Positions 6,977 through 13,684 of a stretch of DNA of 14,445 nt are shown here, piece after piece. Numbering within the stretch: position 1 is the stretch's first letter; every line of letters begins with the position of its first letter. Location: contig JAHHSN010000035.1 of assembly GCA_020025195.1 (NCBI GenBank), forward strand, positions 1 to 14,445. Reading direction: 5' to 3'. The notes below the pieces were generated by a model. It made no database searches and was not told where the DNA came from. It saw only the letters and a list, made by a program, of their open reading frames with translations. The position numbers and the translations under genes were made by a program. Source of the stretch: Angelakisella sp. Lineage in GTDB: Bacteria > Bacillota > Clostridia > Oscillospirales > Ruminococcaceae.

Positions 6977-8692
6977 TCAGAGTCCCAGCCGCTCCAGCAT
7001 AGCGGCCTTGCAGCGCTCATAGAGCGCCGCGCCCGCCTCTTTATCCTCCGCCTTGAGGGAATAATAAAGCTTGAGCTTCGGCTCGGTGCCGCTGGGTCGC
7101 ACGATGACGGAGCCCGTCTCGCCCAGACGGTACTCGATGACGTTGGCGGTAGGGAGCCCGGTGGGCGTCTCCCGTCCCTCCTCCACGCGGATGCCGGAAA
7201 GGTAATCGGCACAGCTCGTGACCGGGCGTCCCGCAATGGCGGTCATCGGTTCCTTGTGGAGCGAGTCCATGAGGGCCGCCATCTTCTCCATGCCGTCGCT
7301 CCCCGCGAAGGCATAGCTGTCCACCTTGTTGTGGTAGTAGCCGTACTCCCGGTAGAGGGCGTCCATCGCCTCTCCTAGGGTCATGCCCTGCTTTTTATAC
7401 CATGCCGCCATCTCGCAGATGAGCATGGAGCCGACCACCGCGTCCTTATCCCGGACATAGCCGCCGGCGAGGTAGCCATAGCTTTCCTCAAAGCCGAAGA
7501 GATACCGCTCGGGGTGTCCCTCCTCCTCCAGAAGCGCGATCTGTTCTCCGATATACTTAAAGCCGGTCAGCACCGAGCGCATCTCCACGCCGTAGCGGCG
7601 GGCAACCTCGTCCGCCATGGTGGTGGAAACAAAGCTCTTGACCGCGACGGGCCGTTCCGGCATCTTGCCGAGCTCAATGCGGCTGCGGCAGATATAATCC
7701 AGAAGAAGCACGCCCATTTCGTTGCCGGAAATGAGACGGGGCTTCCCATCCATAAGGACCGCCGTGCCGACCCGGTCACTGTCGGGGTCGGTGGCAAGCA
7801 GGAGGTCGGCGCCCAGCTTTTCGGTGAGGGCAAGACCCAGCTGCATCGCCTCCAGAATTTCGGGGTTGGGGTAGGGGCAGGTGGGGAAGTTGCCGTCCGG
7901 CATCTCCTGCTCCGGCACCACGGTGACGTCGGTCACGCCGATGCGGGAAAGCACCTCCAGCACCGAGCGCCGGCCCGCGCCGTTGAGCGGCGTGTAGACC
8001 AGCTTGAAGCCCGCCTCCCGGCAAAGCTCCGGACGGAGCGCCTCCGCCATGACGGCGCTGAAGTACCGCTCGATCAGGTCCTCCCCAATATATTCGATCG
8101 TTCCCTCAGCGAGCGCCTTGTCAAAATCCACACGGAGGATGTCGTCAAAGATATCGGTCCGGTCGATGTTTTCGGAGACCGCCGCCGCGACCTCGCCGGA
8201 GATCTGCGCGCCGTCCCGGTCATAGGCCTTGTAGCCGTTATAGCGGGCGGGATTGTGGCTCGCCGTGATCATAACGCCGCCGTCGCACCCGCGGTCAAGA
8301 ACGGCAAAGGAGAGGGCGGGGGTGGGCATCAGTTCCTTATATAAATAGACCTTGACGCCATTGGCCGCCATGACCGAGGCGGTCTCCCGCGCAAACAGCT
8401 CGCTCTTGATGCGGCTGTCATAGGCAATCGCCATGGAGGGATGCGGGTTCCGGCTCTTTAAGAAGGCGGCAAAGCCCTGCGTCGCCTGCCGGACGGTGTG
8501 GATGTTCATGCGGTTGGTGCCGGCGCCCAGCTCGCCGCGGAGCCCCGCGGTGCCGAATTCCAGCGACTGATAGAAGCGCTCGTGCACCTCTTTTTCGTCA
8601 TTGCGAACCGCCAGAAGCTCCCGGGTCAGATCTTCATCCTCCATCGGGGTTTCCAGCCAGCGGGTGAGTAATTCACGATCCTGTTTGGTCAT
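6977..8692 (-). CDS. Phosphoglucomutase/phosphomannomutase family phosphohexomutase
   Basis: This 571-residue alpha-D-phosphohexomutase interconverts hexose 1- and 6-phosphates through a phosphoserine intermediate. The catalytic loop TASHNP is at 143-148, with the phosphoserine at S145. The Mg-binding loop DPDSDR is at 302-307, the sugar-binding loop GFEES at 400-404, and the phosphate-binding loop RPSGTEPK at 532-539. All four domains are intact and the length matches the long Firmicutes type (PgcA-like, about 570-580). The family acts on glucose, mannose, deoxyribose or ribose phosphates, and the sequence does not settle which. The ATG at 8692 follows AAAGGAG by about 9 nt. It has its own strong promoter and is divergent from comM. 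It would feed glucose 1-phosphate to glycogen or cell-envelope glycan synthesis; that is a family-level inference. Confidence 0.95.
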   Translation of the reverse strand: MTKQDRELLTRWLETPMEDEDLTRELLAVRNDEKEVHERFYQSLEFGTAGLRGELGAGTNRMNIHTVRQATQGFAAFLKSRNPHPSMAIAYDSRIKSELFARETASVMAANGVKVYLYKELMPTPALSFAVLDRGCDGGVMITASHNPARYNGYKAYDRDGAQISGEVAAAVSENIDRTDIFDDILRVDFDKALAEGTIEYIGEDLIERYFSAVMAEALRPELCREAGFKLVYTPLNGAGRRSVLEVLSRIGVTDVTVVPEQEMPDGNFPTCPYPNPEILEAMQLGLALTEKLGADLLLATDPDSDRVGTAVLMDGKPRLISGNEMGVLLLDYICRSRIELGKMPERPVAVKSFVSTTMADEVARRYGVEMRSVLTGFKYIGEQIALLEEEGHPERYLFGFEESYGYLAGGYVRDKDAVVGSMLICEMAAWYKKQGMTLGEAMDALYREYGYYHNKVDSYAFAGSDGMEKMAALMDSLHKEPMTAIAGRPVTSCADYLSGIRVEEGRETPTGLPTANVIEYRLGETGSVIVRPSGTEPKLKLYYSLKAEDKEAGAALYERCKAAMLERLGL

Positions 8693-8740
8693 TGATCGGT
8701 TCTCCTTTCATGGGGCAGAAACCCCTAAATCTCTAGCTTA

Positions 8741-8769
8741 ATGATACCCAAAAGCGGACCCTCTGTCAA
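8741..8769 (-). promoter_or_regulatory. Sigma-A promoter of the phosphohexomutase gene
   Basis: A consensus TTGACA (8764-8769) and TATCAT (8741-8746; 5 of 6) are spaced by 17 nt on the minus strand, giving a leader of about 40 nt. Confidence 0.8.
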
Positions 8770-8828
8770 TGTCGAAACGGCTTTCCTTAAGCCCCGGATC
8801 AGCCTTTTTCGTCTTTCCTTCCCGGCGG

Positions 8829-8857
8829 TTCCCTAAATCCAGAAAATGTGATAAAAT
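8829..8857 (+). promoter_or_regulatory. Candidate promoter of comM
   Basis: TAAAAT (8852-8857; 5 of 6) lies 17 nt after a weak TTCCCT (8829-8834), in the only AT-rich stretch before the gene. The predicted leader is about 60 nt. Confidence 0.45.
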
Positions 8858-8879
8858 AGATGTAACATTTTCCCTTTCG

Positions 8880-8900
8880 GCGGGGGCAAAGTCCCCCCGC
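8880..8900 (+). promoter_or_regulatory. GC-rich hairpin in the comM leader
   Basis: GCGGGGG (8880-8886) pairs exactly with CCCCCGC (8894-8900), leaving a 7-nt loop 10 nt before the ribosome binding site. A competing palindrome, CCCCGCGGGG at 8895-8904, overlaps its 3' arm, so two folds are possible. There is no T-tract, so it is not a terminator. Confidence 0.5.
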
Positions 8901-8910
8901 GGGGAAGAAC

Positions 8911-8916
8911 GGAGGG
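8911..8916 (+). promoter_or_regulatory. Ribosome binding site fixing the GTG start of comM
   Basis: GGAGGG ends 6 nt before the GTG at 8923. The next in-frame ATG (8944) would cut off the conserved first strand of the family. Confidence 0.7.
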
Positions 8917-8922
8917 TGCGCT

Positions 8923-10467
8923 GTGTTCTGTTCTGTAAGGTCCATGGGGATCTCCGGCATCGAAAGCTTCCCGGTCACCGTGGAGGTGGATTCCCGCCGG
9001 GGACTGCCCCGCTTTGATATCGTCGGTCTCCCCGACGCCGCCGTCAAGGAGTCCCGGGAACGGGTGCGTTCCGCCATCGGCAATCTCGGCTACCCCTTTC
9101 CGCCCTCCTCGCTGGTGGTGAACCTCGCCCCCGCGGACACCAAAAAGAGCGGGCCGCTCTACGACCTCCCCATCCTGCTCGGCATCCTTTCGGCCGGGTG
9201 CGGGCTGGAGCTTCCGCTGGAGGGCTCCGCCTTTGTGGGGGAAATTTCTCTCGACGGCGGGCTTCGCCCCGTGACCGGCGTCCTTTCGATGGTGACGACC
9301 GCCGCCCGGCACGGTATCCGGCGCATCTTCATACCCTATGCCAACGCCGCGGAGGGCAGCGTCGCGGAGGGAATTGAAGTCTACCCCGCCAGGAGCGTGC
9401 GGGAAATCGTGGGCTTTTTGCAGGGGGACGCCTCTCTCCTGCCCCTCGCCTCGGAGCTTTCCTTCCCCGCGCCGCCCCAGCCGCCCTGTCCGGATATGAG
9501 CGAGGTGCGCGGTCAGGAAAACGCCAAGCGCGCCCTCGAAATCGCCGCCGCGGGCGGTCATAACGTGCTGCTCATCGGGCCTCCCGGCACCGGCAAAAGC
9601 ATGCTCGCGAAGCGCCTCCCCTCCATCCTCCCCGATCTCACCTTTGAGGAGGCGGTGGAGACCACCAAGATCCATTCGGCGGCGGGATTCCTGCCCTCGG
9701 GCGTCCCGCTGCTCACCACCCGGCCCTTTCGCTCCCCGCACCACTCCATCTCAGTGGCGGGACTGGCGGGCGGCGGCTCCATTCCCGCCCCGGGAGAGAT
9801 CTCCCTCTCCCATAACGGCGTTCTCTTTCTCGATGAGCTGCCCCAGTTTTCCCGCGCGGCGATGGAATCCCTTCGTCAGCCGCTGGAGGATGGGGTCATC
9901 ACCATTTCCCGCGCCGGCGGACGCGCCAGCTACCCCGCCAGCTTTATGCTGGTCGCCGCCATGAACCCCTGCCCCTGCGGGCATTACGGGCATCCCACTA
10001 TTCCCTGCACCTGCTCCCCCAGCAAGGTGAGCCTTTACCTCAACAAGCTCTCCGGGCCGCTTCTCGACCGCATCGACCTGCACGTGGAGGTGCCCCCGGT
10101 GGAATATGACAAGATGGCGGACCGCACCCCCGCCGAATCCTCTGCCAAAATAAGGGAGCGGGTCACAGCCGCCCGGGAGCTTCAGCGAAAGCGCCTTCGC
10201 GGGACGGGGATTCCCTGCAACGCCGCCCTGACTCCCGCCCTCCTCAAGGAGCACTGCCGCCTCACCCCCGACGCCGACCGCCTGCTGGCCGCCGCCTATG
10301 AGCGCATGGGGCTTTCCGGCCGAAGCTATGACCGGATGCTCCGGGTCGCGCGCACCATCGCCGACCTCGCGGGCGAGGAACAGATCGGGAGCGACGCCGT
10401 GGCGGAGGCGATCCAGTTCCGGAACCTTGACCGGAAGTATTTCCGAAAGACGGCAAAGGAGTTTTAA
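8923..10467 (+). CDS. comM: ComM/YifB family Mg-chelatase-like AAA+ ATPase
   Basis: This 514-residue protein belongs to the YifB/ComM family. Proteobacterial ComM is a hexameric helicase that promotes branch migration during natural transformation; in Clostridia the role is less clear. The N-terminal Lon-protease-like (ChlI) domain spans about 1-170, with FDIVGLPDAAVKESRERVR and NLAPADTKK. The AAA+ domain follows, with Walker A GPPGTGKS at 219-226 and Walker B VLFLDELP at 300-307. Next comes MNPCPCGHYG, with further cysteines (C362, C364) that may bind metal, and a C-terminal helical domain. The GTG at 8923 gives the normal family N-terminus and follows GGAGGG by 6 nt. The gene is divergent from the phosphohexomutase and followed by a small low-GC gene. 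It appears intact, with no island inserted in it. Confidence 0.95.
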   Translation: MFCSVRSMGISGIESFPVTVEVDSRRGLPRFDIVGLPDAAVKESRERVRSAIGNLGYPFPPSSLVVNLAPADTKKSGPLYDLPILLGILSAGCGLELPLEGSAFVGEISLDGGLRPVTGVLSMVTTAARHGIRRIFIPYANAAEGSVAEGIEVYPARSVREIVGFLQGDASLLPLASELSFPAPPQPPCPDMSEVRGQENAKRALEIAAAGGHNVLLIGPPGTGKSMLAKRLPSILPDLTFEEAVETTKIHSAAGFLPSGVPLLTTRPFRSPHHSISVAGLAGGGSIPAPGEISLSHNGVLFLDELPQFSRAAMESLRQPLEDGVITISRAGGRASYPASFMLVAAMNPCPCGHYGHPTIPCTCSPSKVSLYLNKLSGPLLDRIDLHVEVPPVEYDKMADRTPAESSAKIRERVTAARELQRKRLRGTGIPCNAALTPALLKEHCRLTPDADRLLAAAYERMGLSGRSYDRMLRVARTIADLAGEEQIGSDAVAEAIQFRNLDRKYFRKTAKEF

Positions 10468-10555
10468 GAATCCACCCGACCCCGAAAGGCGCCGACGGCT
10501 GGCTGAACCGTTCCAGCCGCCCCCCTTCAGCCTGCATGACAGGAAAATAAGCCGG

Positions 10556-10912
10556 ATGGAGATGGTCGGAGAGGATCTGCGATTGCATTTTGACCATGGG
10601 TATATCGCGCTCACAGAAGATTTCCCGCAGGTGGAAGGAAATATCCTCCTCCAAAAGGCAGACCTTGATTTTTCATGTGTCCACCTTTTAAGCGACCATG
10701 GGGCCTACGGGGATTTCCGTGGGAAAAAGCTGGAGATCCCGGAGTTTCTGAAGGATTACAGCCCTTTTTCACTCGAAATCACAGATGAATATTATGGGTA
10801 TAATACCGTGGTTTACGGAGGATACCTATCCCTTCCCGACCGGGAGGAGCTGATTGAACTGTCGATTTCCCTTTATTACACCGGCAATATCATTTACGAA
10901 GTGAAGGACTGA
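10556..10912 (+). CDS. Small hypothetical protein of low GC, start uncertain
   Basis: I do not recognise this family. From the first ATG after comM it encodes 118 acidic residues (LRLHFDHGYIALTEDF ... LEITDEYYGYNTVVYGGYLSL ... NIIYEVKD). The beta-rich pattern, with no signal peptide or membrane segment, resembles small cytoplasmic immunity-type or DUF proteins; that is only an impression. By hand count it is about 47% GC, against roughly 65% for comM, suggesting recent acquisition. The frame is open without a stop back into comM, and the residues just before the ATG (PFSLHDRKISR) look like a real protein N-terminus. No ATG, GTG or TTG occurs in frame between the comM stop and 10556. Possible explanations are a CTG start at 10499 (AAAGG lies 9 nt upstream), the weakly preceded ATG at 10556, or a gene that lost its 5' end. 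It lies 88 nt after comM and ends at a bidirectional terminator. Confidence 0.6.
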   Translation: MEMVGEDLRLHFDHGYIALTEDFPQVEGNILLQKADLDFSCVHLLSDHGAYGDFRGKKLEIPEFLKDYSPFSLEITDEYYGYNTVVYGGYLSLPDREELIELSISLYYTGNIIYEVKD

Positions 10913-10920
10913 AAGCAATA

Positions 10921-10955
10921 AAAAAAGCGTATCCCTGCGATACGCTCTTTTTTAT
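10921..10955. terminator. Bidirectional intrinsic terminator between convergent genes
   Basis: An 8-bp stem (10926-10933 with 10939-10946) with a 5-nt loop has an A-run on its left and a T-run on its right. It can therefore stop plus-strand transcription from comM and the orphan gene, and minus-strand transcription from the ATPase gene. Confidence 0.85.
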
Positions 10956-10977
10956 GCCGCGCTCCCCGGAGGAAGAA

Positions 10978-11694
10978 TCATTCCTCCCCCAGAAGATGAT
11001 GGAGCAGATGATGGCGGTTCTTGATGAACATTTCGGTGACGCGGTAGCTGGAGGTCTCCTCATAGCGGCAGGGGTGGACCCGCCCCTCCTCAAAGGTGAG
11101 GATCTCGGCGTCCGGCAATCCCAAGAGGATGGGCGAATGGCTCGCCACAAAGAACTGTGCCCCGCCCTTTACCGCTCGGGAGATGGTAAGGAGTAGCGCC
11201 AGCTGGTTCTGCGGGGAAAGCGCCGCCTCCGGCTCATCCAGAAAATAAAGGCTGTTCGGGCGGATCTGCTTCTCCGCTACCGCCAGAAAGCTCTCCCCGT
11301 GGGAGCGCTCATGGAGGTGCTGGGAGGGGTGGCCCAGGTCGGAATAGGCCTCCTCCATGGTGGCGACGTTATAGAAGCTCTCGGCCCGGAGAAAGTAGCC
11401 CCATTCGGGACGGGGATAGCTGCGGGAAAGGGTCACCGCCTCATAAAGAGGAGAGTGGGAGTCCCGCGTCGAAAAGAGATAGTTGCGGGTACCGCCCTCG
11501 GGATTGAACCCGGCGGCGATGGCAAGCGCCTCCAGAAGGGTCGATTTCCCGGTGCCGTTTTCCCCCACAAAAAAGGTGACGGGCGCATGGAGGGTAAGCT
11601 GGGTGAGGCCCCTTAGGGCGGGGATCTCCCGAAGGTAGCTTTCTGCCGGGAGTTTTTCCCAGTTTATTTTTATTTTATCAATAAAAAGCGCCAA
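10978..11694 (-). CDS. Stand-alone AAA/ABC-type ATPase (COG3910-like)
   Basis: This 238-residue predicted ATPase of the ABC/SMC-like P-loop class lacks membrane segments. Walker A GENGTGKST is at 44-52, a short signature SHGES at 131-135, Walker B LYFLDEPEA at 149-157, and an H-loop SHS at 185-187. The layout fits the small cytoplasmic 'predicted ATPase' group found singly in many bacteria, whose role is unknown. It could power a nucleic-acid or protein complex, but no partner (nuclease, TOPRIM protein or permease) is adjacent. It should therefore not be called an OLD-type or transporter system. The TTG at 11694 follows AAGGGAGG by 9 nt, and no nearby ATG would keep the first strand. It has its own extended -10 promoter, and the bidirectional terminator at 10921-10955 lies 22 nt past its stop. 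Confidence 0.88.
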   Translation of the reverse strand: MALFIDKIKINWEKLPAESYLREIPALRGLTQLTLHAPVTFFVGENGTGKSTLLEALAIAAGFNPEGGTRNYLFSTRDSHSPLYEAVTLSRSYPRPEWGYFLRAESFYNVATMEEAYSDLGHPSQHLHERSHGESFLAVAEKQIRPNSLYFLDEPEAALSPQNQLALLLTISRAVKGGAQFFVASHSPILLGLPDAEILTFEEGRVHPCRYEETSSYRVTEMFIKNRHHLLHHLLGEE

Positions 11695-11703
11695 GCCAAA
11701 AGG

Positions 11704-11711
11704 CCTCCCTT
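11704..11711 (-). promoter_or_regulatory. Ribosome binding site fixing the TTG start of the ATPase gene
   Basis: AAGGGAGG on the minus strand lies 9 nt upstream of the TTG at 11692-11694. Confidence 0.7.
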
Positions 11712-11727
11712 TCCGTTCGTTTTCCTC

Positions 11728-11736
11728 ATTATAGCA
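11728..11736 (-). promoter_or_regulatory. Extended -10 promoter of the ATPase gene
   Basis: On the minus strand a perfect TATAAT (11728-11733) is preceded by TGC, the extended -10 motif, with no recognisable -35. It begins a few bases after the T-tract of the symporter terminator, so the promoter would be insulated from upstream transcription. Confidence 0.6.
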
Positions 11737-11742
11737 TAAAAA

Positions 11743-11782
11743 CGGCGCGGCTCACCCCCCCAAAGGGAAGAAAACCGCGCCG
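11743..11782. terminator. Intrinsic terminator of the symporter gene, possibly bidirectional
   Basis: CGGCGCGG (11743-11750) pairs exactly with CCGCGCCG (11775-11782) across a 24-nt loop. On the minus strand it is followed by TTTTTAT, about 20 nt after the symporter stop; on the plus strand it is followed by GATTTTTT. The long loop makes it less typical than the other terminators here. Confidence 0.6.
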
Positions 11783-11803
11783 GATTTTTTAGGTCAGGAG
11801 CCC

Positions 11804-13147
11804 TCAGCCGATGCTGCCCACAAAGGTGCCGAGCAGCAGGACGAGAAGGGTGAGGCCGCAGAACACAAAGCGGCCCGCGGGGATGAACCATTTGCCGATC
11901 TGCTTGGGGGCGCCAAGCGAGACCTGCTCCCGCACCATCTCCTTGCCGCAGACCCAGAAAAAGAGGATGGCGGCAAGCAGGGCGCCGATGGGGCAGATAT
12001 AGATGGAGCAGACGTCCATCCACCGACCGATGACGTCACCGTTTTCGATGGCGAGGGCAACCGCTGTACCGATGACGGCAATGATGCCGACCGCCACAGG
12101 ACGGCGGAGCTTAAACTTGGTCTGGAGCGCCTCAATGGGGGCTTCAAACAGGTTGATGAGGGAGGTGAGTCCCGCGAAAAGCACCGCGATGAAGAAGATC
12201 AGCATGAAGATCTGGCCGCCGCTGCCCATGCCGCGGAACAAAGTGGGCAGGGAGATGAACATCAGGCCGACGCTGCGGCTCATCTCGGTGCCGGAGGCCA
12301 CCATGGGCGGGATGATAACGAGAGCCGCCACCATCGCGGCGAGGGTATCAAAGAGGGCAACCGTGGCAGCGCTCTTCGGGATGTTGACGTCATCCTTGAG
12401 GTAGGAGCCATAGACCAACGTGCCGCTGCCCGCGAGGGAGAGCGAAAAGAACGCCTGCCCGAGGGCATACATCCACATGGTCGGTTCCAGGAAGGTCTTC
12501 ATATCTACCGCGAAGATGGGAGCATACGCCGCCGCAAAGCCGACCTCCGCGGAGCTGCGGATGCCGCCGTAAATGGCAAGGCCGACAAAGAGGAGGAAGA
12601 ACAGCGGCATCAAGATGCTGTTCGCCTTTTCAATGCCGCGGGCAATGCCCATCGCCATGATGAGGAAGGTCACCAGAAGGCCAATCAGGTGGAAGGGGAC
12701 ATTGCCGAGTGTCCCGCTGATGGAGCCGAAATAACCGCCGACGCTTTCCGCGGCGAAGATGCTGCCGTCCACCGAGCCGACGAGATACTTGATGATCCAG
12801 CCGACCACGACGGAATAGCCGATGGCAAGCGCAAGGCTGCCGATGACCGGAATGGCGGACAGCACGCCGCCGAGACAGCGTCCCTTGCCGGCGCGCTCCG
12901 TGGCGCCCTCAAAGGCTCCCATGGGACCGGCCTTCATCGCGCGGCCGAACGTCATCTCCCCGATGACGCCGGTGAAGCCGATGACGGCCACGCAGAACAG
13001 GTAGGCAATGAGGAAGGCGCCGCCGTAGGTCGCCACACGGTAGGGGAACATCCAGATGTTGCCCATGCCGACGGCGGAACCGATGCAGGCGATGATGAAG
13101 CCTTTACCGGTGCGGAAGGAATCTCTTTTCGATAGATCTTTTGTCAT
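11804..13147 (-). CDS. Sodium:neurotransmitter symporter (NSS) family transporter, predicted tryptophan importer
   Basis: This 447-residue membrane protein of the LeuT/MhsT family uses the sodium gradient to import amino acids. TM1 has the family motif GSAVGMGNIWMFPYRVA (23-39; sodium and substrate site), and the TM6 region is GQAFFSLSLAGSG (230-242). By eye there are about 11 hydrophobic segments, the usual number for short bacterial members such as MhsT. The ATG at 13147 follows AAGGAGAG by about 9-12 nt. An ATG 11 codons upstream (13180) overlaps the leader and lacks a good ribosome site, so it is rejected. The gene is preceded by a T-box leader with a UGG specifier, so the substrate is predicted to be tryptophan; characterised relatives MhsT and TnaT carry tryptophan. 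The family call rests on sequence, and the substrate on regulation. It ends at its own terminator. Confidence 0.93.
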   Translation of the reverse strand: MTKDLSKRDSFRTGKGFIIACIGSAVGMGNIWMFPYRVATYGGAFLIAYLFCVAVIGFTGVIGEMTFGRAMKAGPMGAFEGATERAGKGRCLGGVLSAIPVIGSLALAIGYSVVVGWIIKYLVGSVDGSIFAAESVGGYFGSISGTLGNVPFHLIGLLVTFLIMAMGIARGIEKANSILMPLFFLLFVGLAIYGGIRSSAEVGFAAAYAPIFAVDMKTFLEPTMWMYALGQAFFSLSLAGSGTLVYGSYLKDDVNIPKSAATVALFDTLAAMVAALVIIPPMVASGTEMSRSVGLMFISLPTLFRGMGSGGQIFMLIFFIAVLFAGLTSLINLFEAPIEALQTKFKLRRPVAVGIIAVIGTAVALAIENGDVIGRWMDVCSIYICPIGALLAAILFFWVCGKEMVREQVSLGAPKQIGKWFIPAGRFVFCGLTLLVLLLGTFVGSIG

Positions 13148-13206
13148 GTCTGACACTCTCCTTTTCCCTTTTAAGATCATACGCCGGGGAAGGGGGGATT
13201 GGTTCC

Positions 13207-13252
13207 TTTCCGCCTAAAAAAAGAAAAGCGCCCTTTTCCCTCTCAGCGGAAA
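13207..13252 (-). terminator. Second terminator-like hairpin between the T-box and the symporter
   Basis: On the minus strand a 6-bp stem GAAAAG/CTTTTC (13233-13238 with 13223-13228) with a GGCG loop is followed directly by seven Ts. A 7-bp outer stem (13246-13252 with 13207-13213) encloses both. It lies about 60-100 nt upstream of the symporter ATG, after the T-box terminator. It could be a tandem terminator or an accessory attenuator. The stem is AT-rich and of modest strength. Confidence 0.5.
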
Positions 13253-13258
13253 AAGAGC

Positions 13259-13300
13259 ATAAAAAAGCCCCGTCCCCACTCTAGCAAGCTGGGACAGGAC
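13259..13300 (-). terminator. Regulated terminator of the T-box leader
   Basis: On the minus strand an 8-pair stem, including one G-U, joins 13291-13298 with 13269-13276 and is followed by CTTTTTT. Its upstream sequence adjoins the T-box motif, as expected for mutually exclusive terminator and antiterminator. Confidence 0.8.
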
Positions 13301-13547
13301 TGGTATCAGTTCCTGCGGTGCCACCCAAATTGGCGTGCCTAAAGCACACCCTCTCAGCGCATCCACATGAGATGCTCCGCACTGGTAACGGGCGCGGTCC
13401 CCGTCGGCTGCTACTTGCCTTTCGGCTTTCGGCCGCCCTCATAAGCCCATTCGCCGGCATTTCCCCTGCCGCGCTCTCACCTGCCGCGGCTCTCTTTGAG
13501 GTTCCCTGCCGGGTACTCTCCTTATTCGTCGGTTTCAAAAAAAGATT
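13259..13547 (-). promoter_or_regulatory. T-box leader, specific for tRNA-Trp (UGG specifier)
   Basis: The leader is read on the minus strand. The T-box motif TGGGTGGCACCGCA is at 13314-13327. A terminator stem at 13268-13298 is followed by a T-run at 13261-13266. Stem I is clear: a lower helix ATAAG/CTTAT (13521-13525 with 13441-13445), then an internal loop with the AGTA motif (13514-13517) facing GAA-TGG-G, then an upper helix CCGGCA/TGCCGG (13507-13512 with 13454-13459). AGAGAG and GGTGAGAG motifs mark the distal part. The specifier is TGG at 13447-13449, followed by the usual purine. The acceptor bulge is UGGC, which pairs with a G73-CCA end, as in bacterial tRNA-Trp. Uncharged tRNA-Trp should stabilise the antiterminator and switch on the downstream symporter. 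The two independent specificity signals agree. Confidence 0.93.
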
Positions 13548-13553
13548 ATTATG

Positions 13554-13582
13554 ATTATAGGTTACCCTACGGAATTTGTCAA
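13554..13582 (-). promoter_or_regulatory. Consensus sigma-A promoter of the T-box transcript
   Basis: TTGACA (13577-13582) and TATAAT (13554-13559), both perfect consensus, are spaced by 17 nt on the minus strand. Transcription should begin near 13547, just before stem I of the T-box. Confidence 0.9.
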
Positions 13583-13684
13583 CAAGAACTTTCCACATGA
13601 CGGAATTTTGTTTGTTTTAATGATATAAAGCATTAAATTATGGCTATTCTCACGAAAATCGGGTCGGAAATCCCCCCAAAGCGC

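Noticed and set aside
8833..9744. A 303-codon minus-strand frame across the comM leader and 5' half
   Set aside because: It is Gly/Arg/His-rich, opposite the conserved ComM domain, and crosses the divergent promoter region.
9751..10614. A 287-codon minus-strand frame opposite the comM 3' half and the orphan gene
   Set aside because: It is a composition-driven shadow with no recognisable domain.
10978..11694. The lone ATPase as part of an anti-phage (OLD/Gabija/Septu-like) system
   Set aside because: No nuclease, TOPRIM, helicase or other effector gene is adjacent; neighbours are comM with an orphan gene and an amino-acid symporter, each with its own signals.
13245..13260. A tiny ATG-initiated frame right after the T-box terminator as a leader peptide
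   Set aside because: It has only five codons, no Shine-Dalgarno sequence and no tryptophan codon; the T-box explains the control.
13233..13360. Two CTGAGAGGG stretches on the minus strand that recall the CUGAGA of TPP riboswitches
   Set aside because: The other conserved TPP parts are absent, and one copy lies inside a well-supported T-box.
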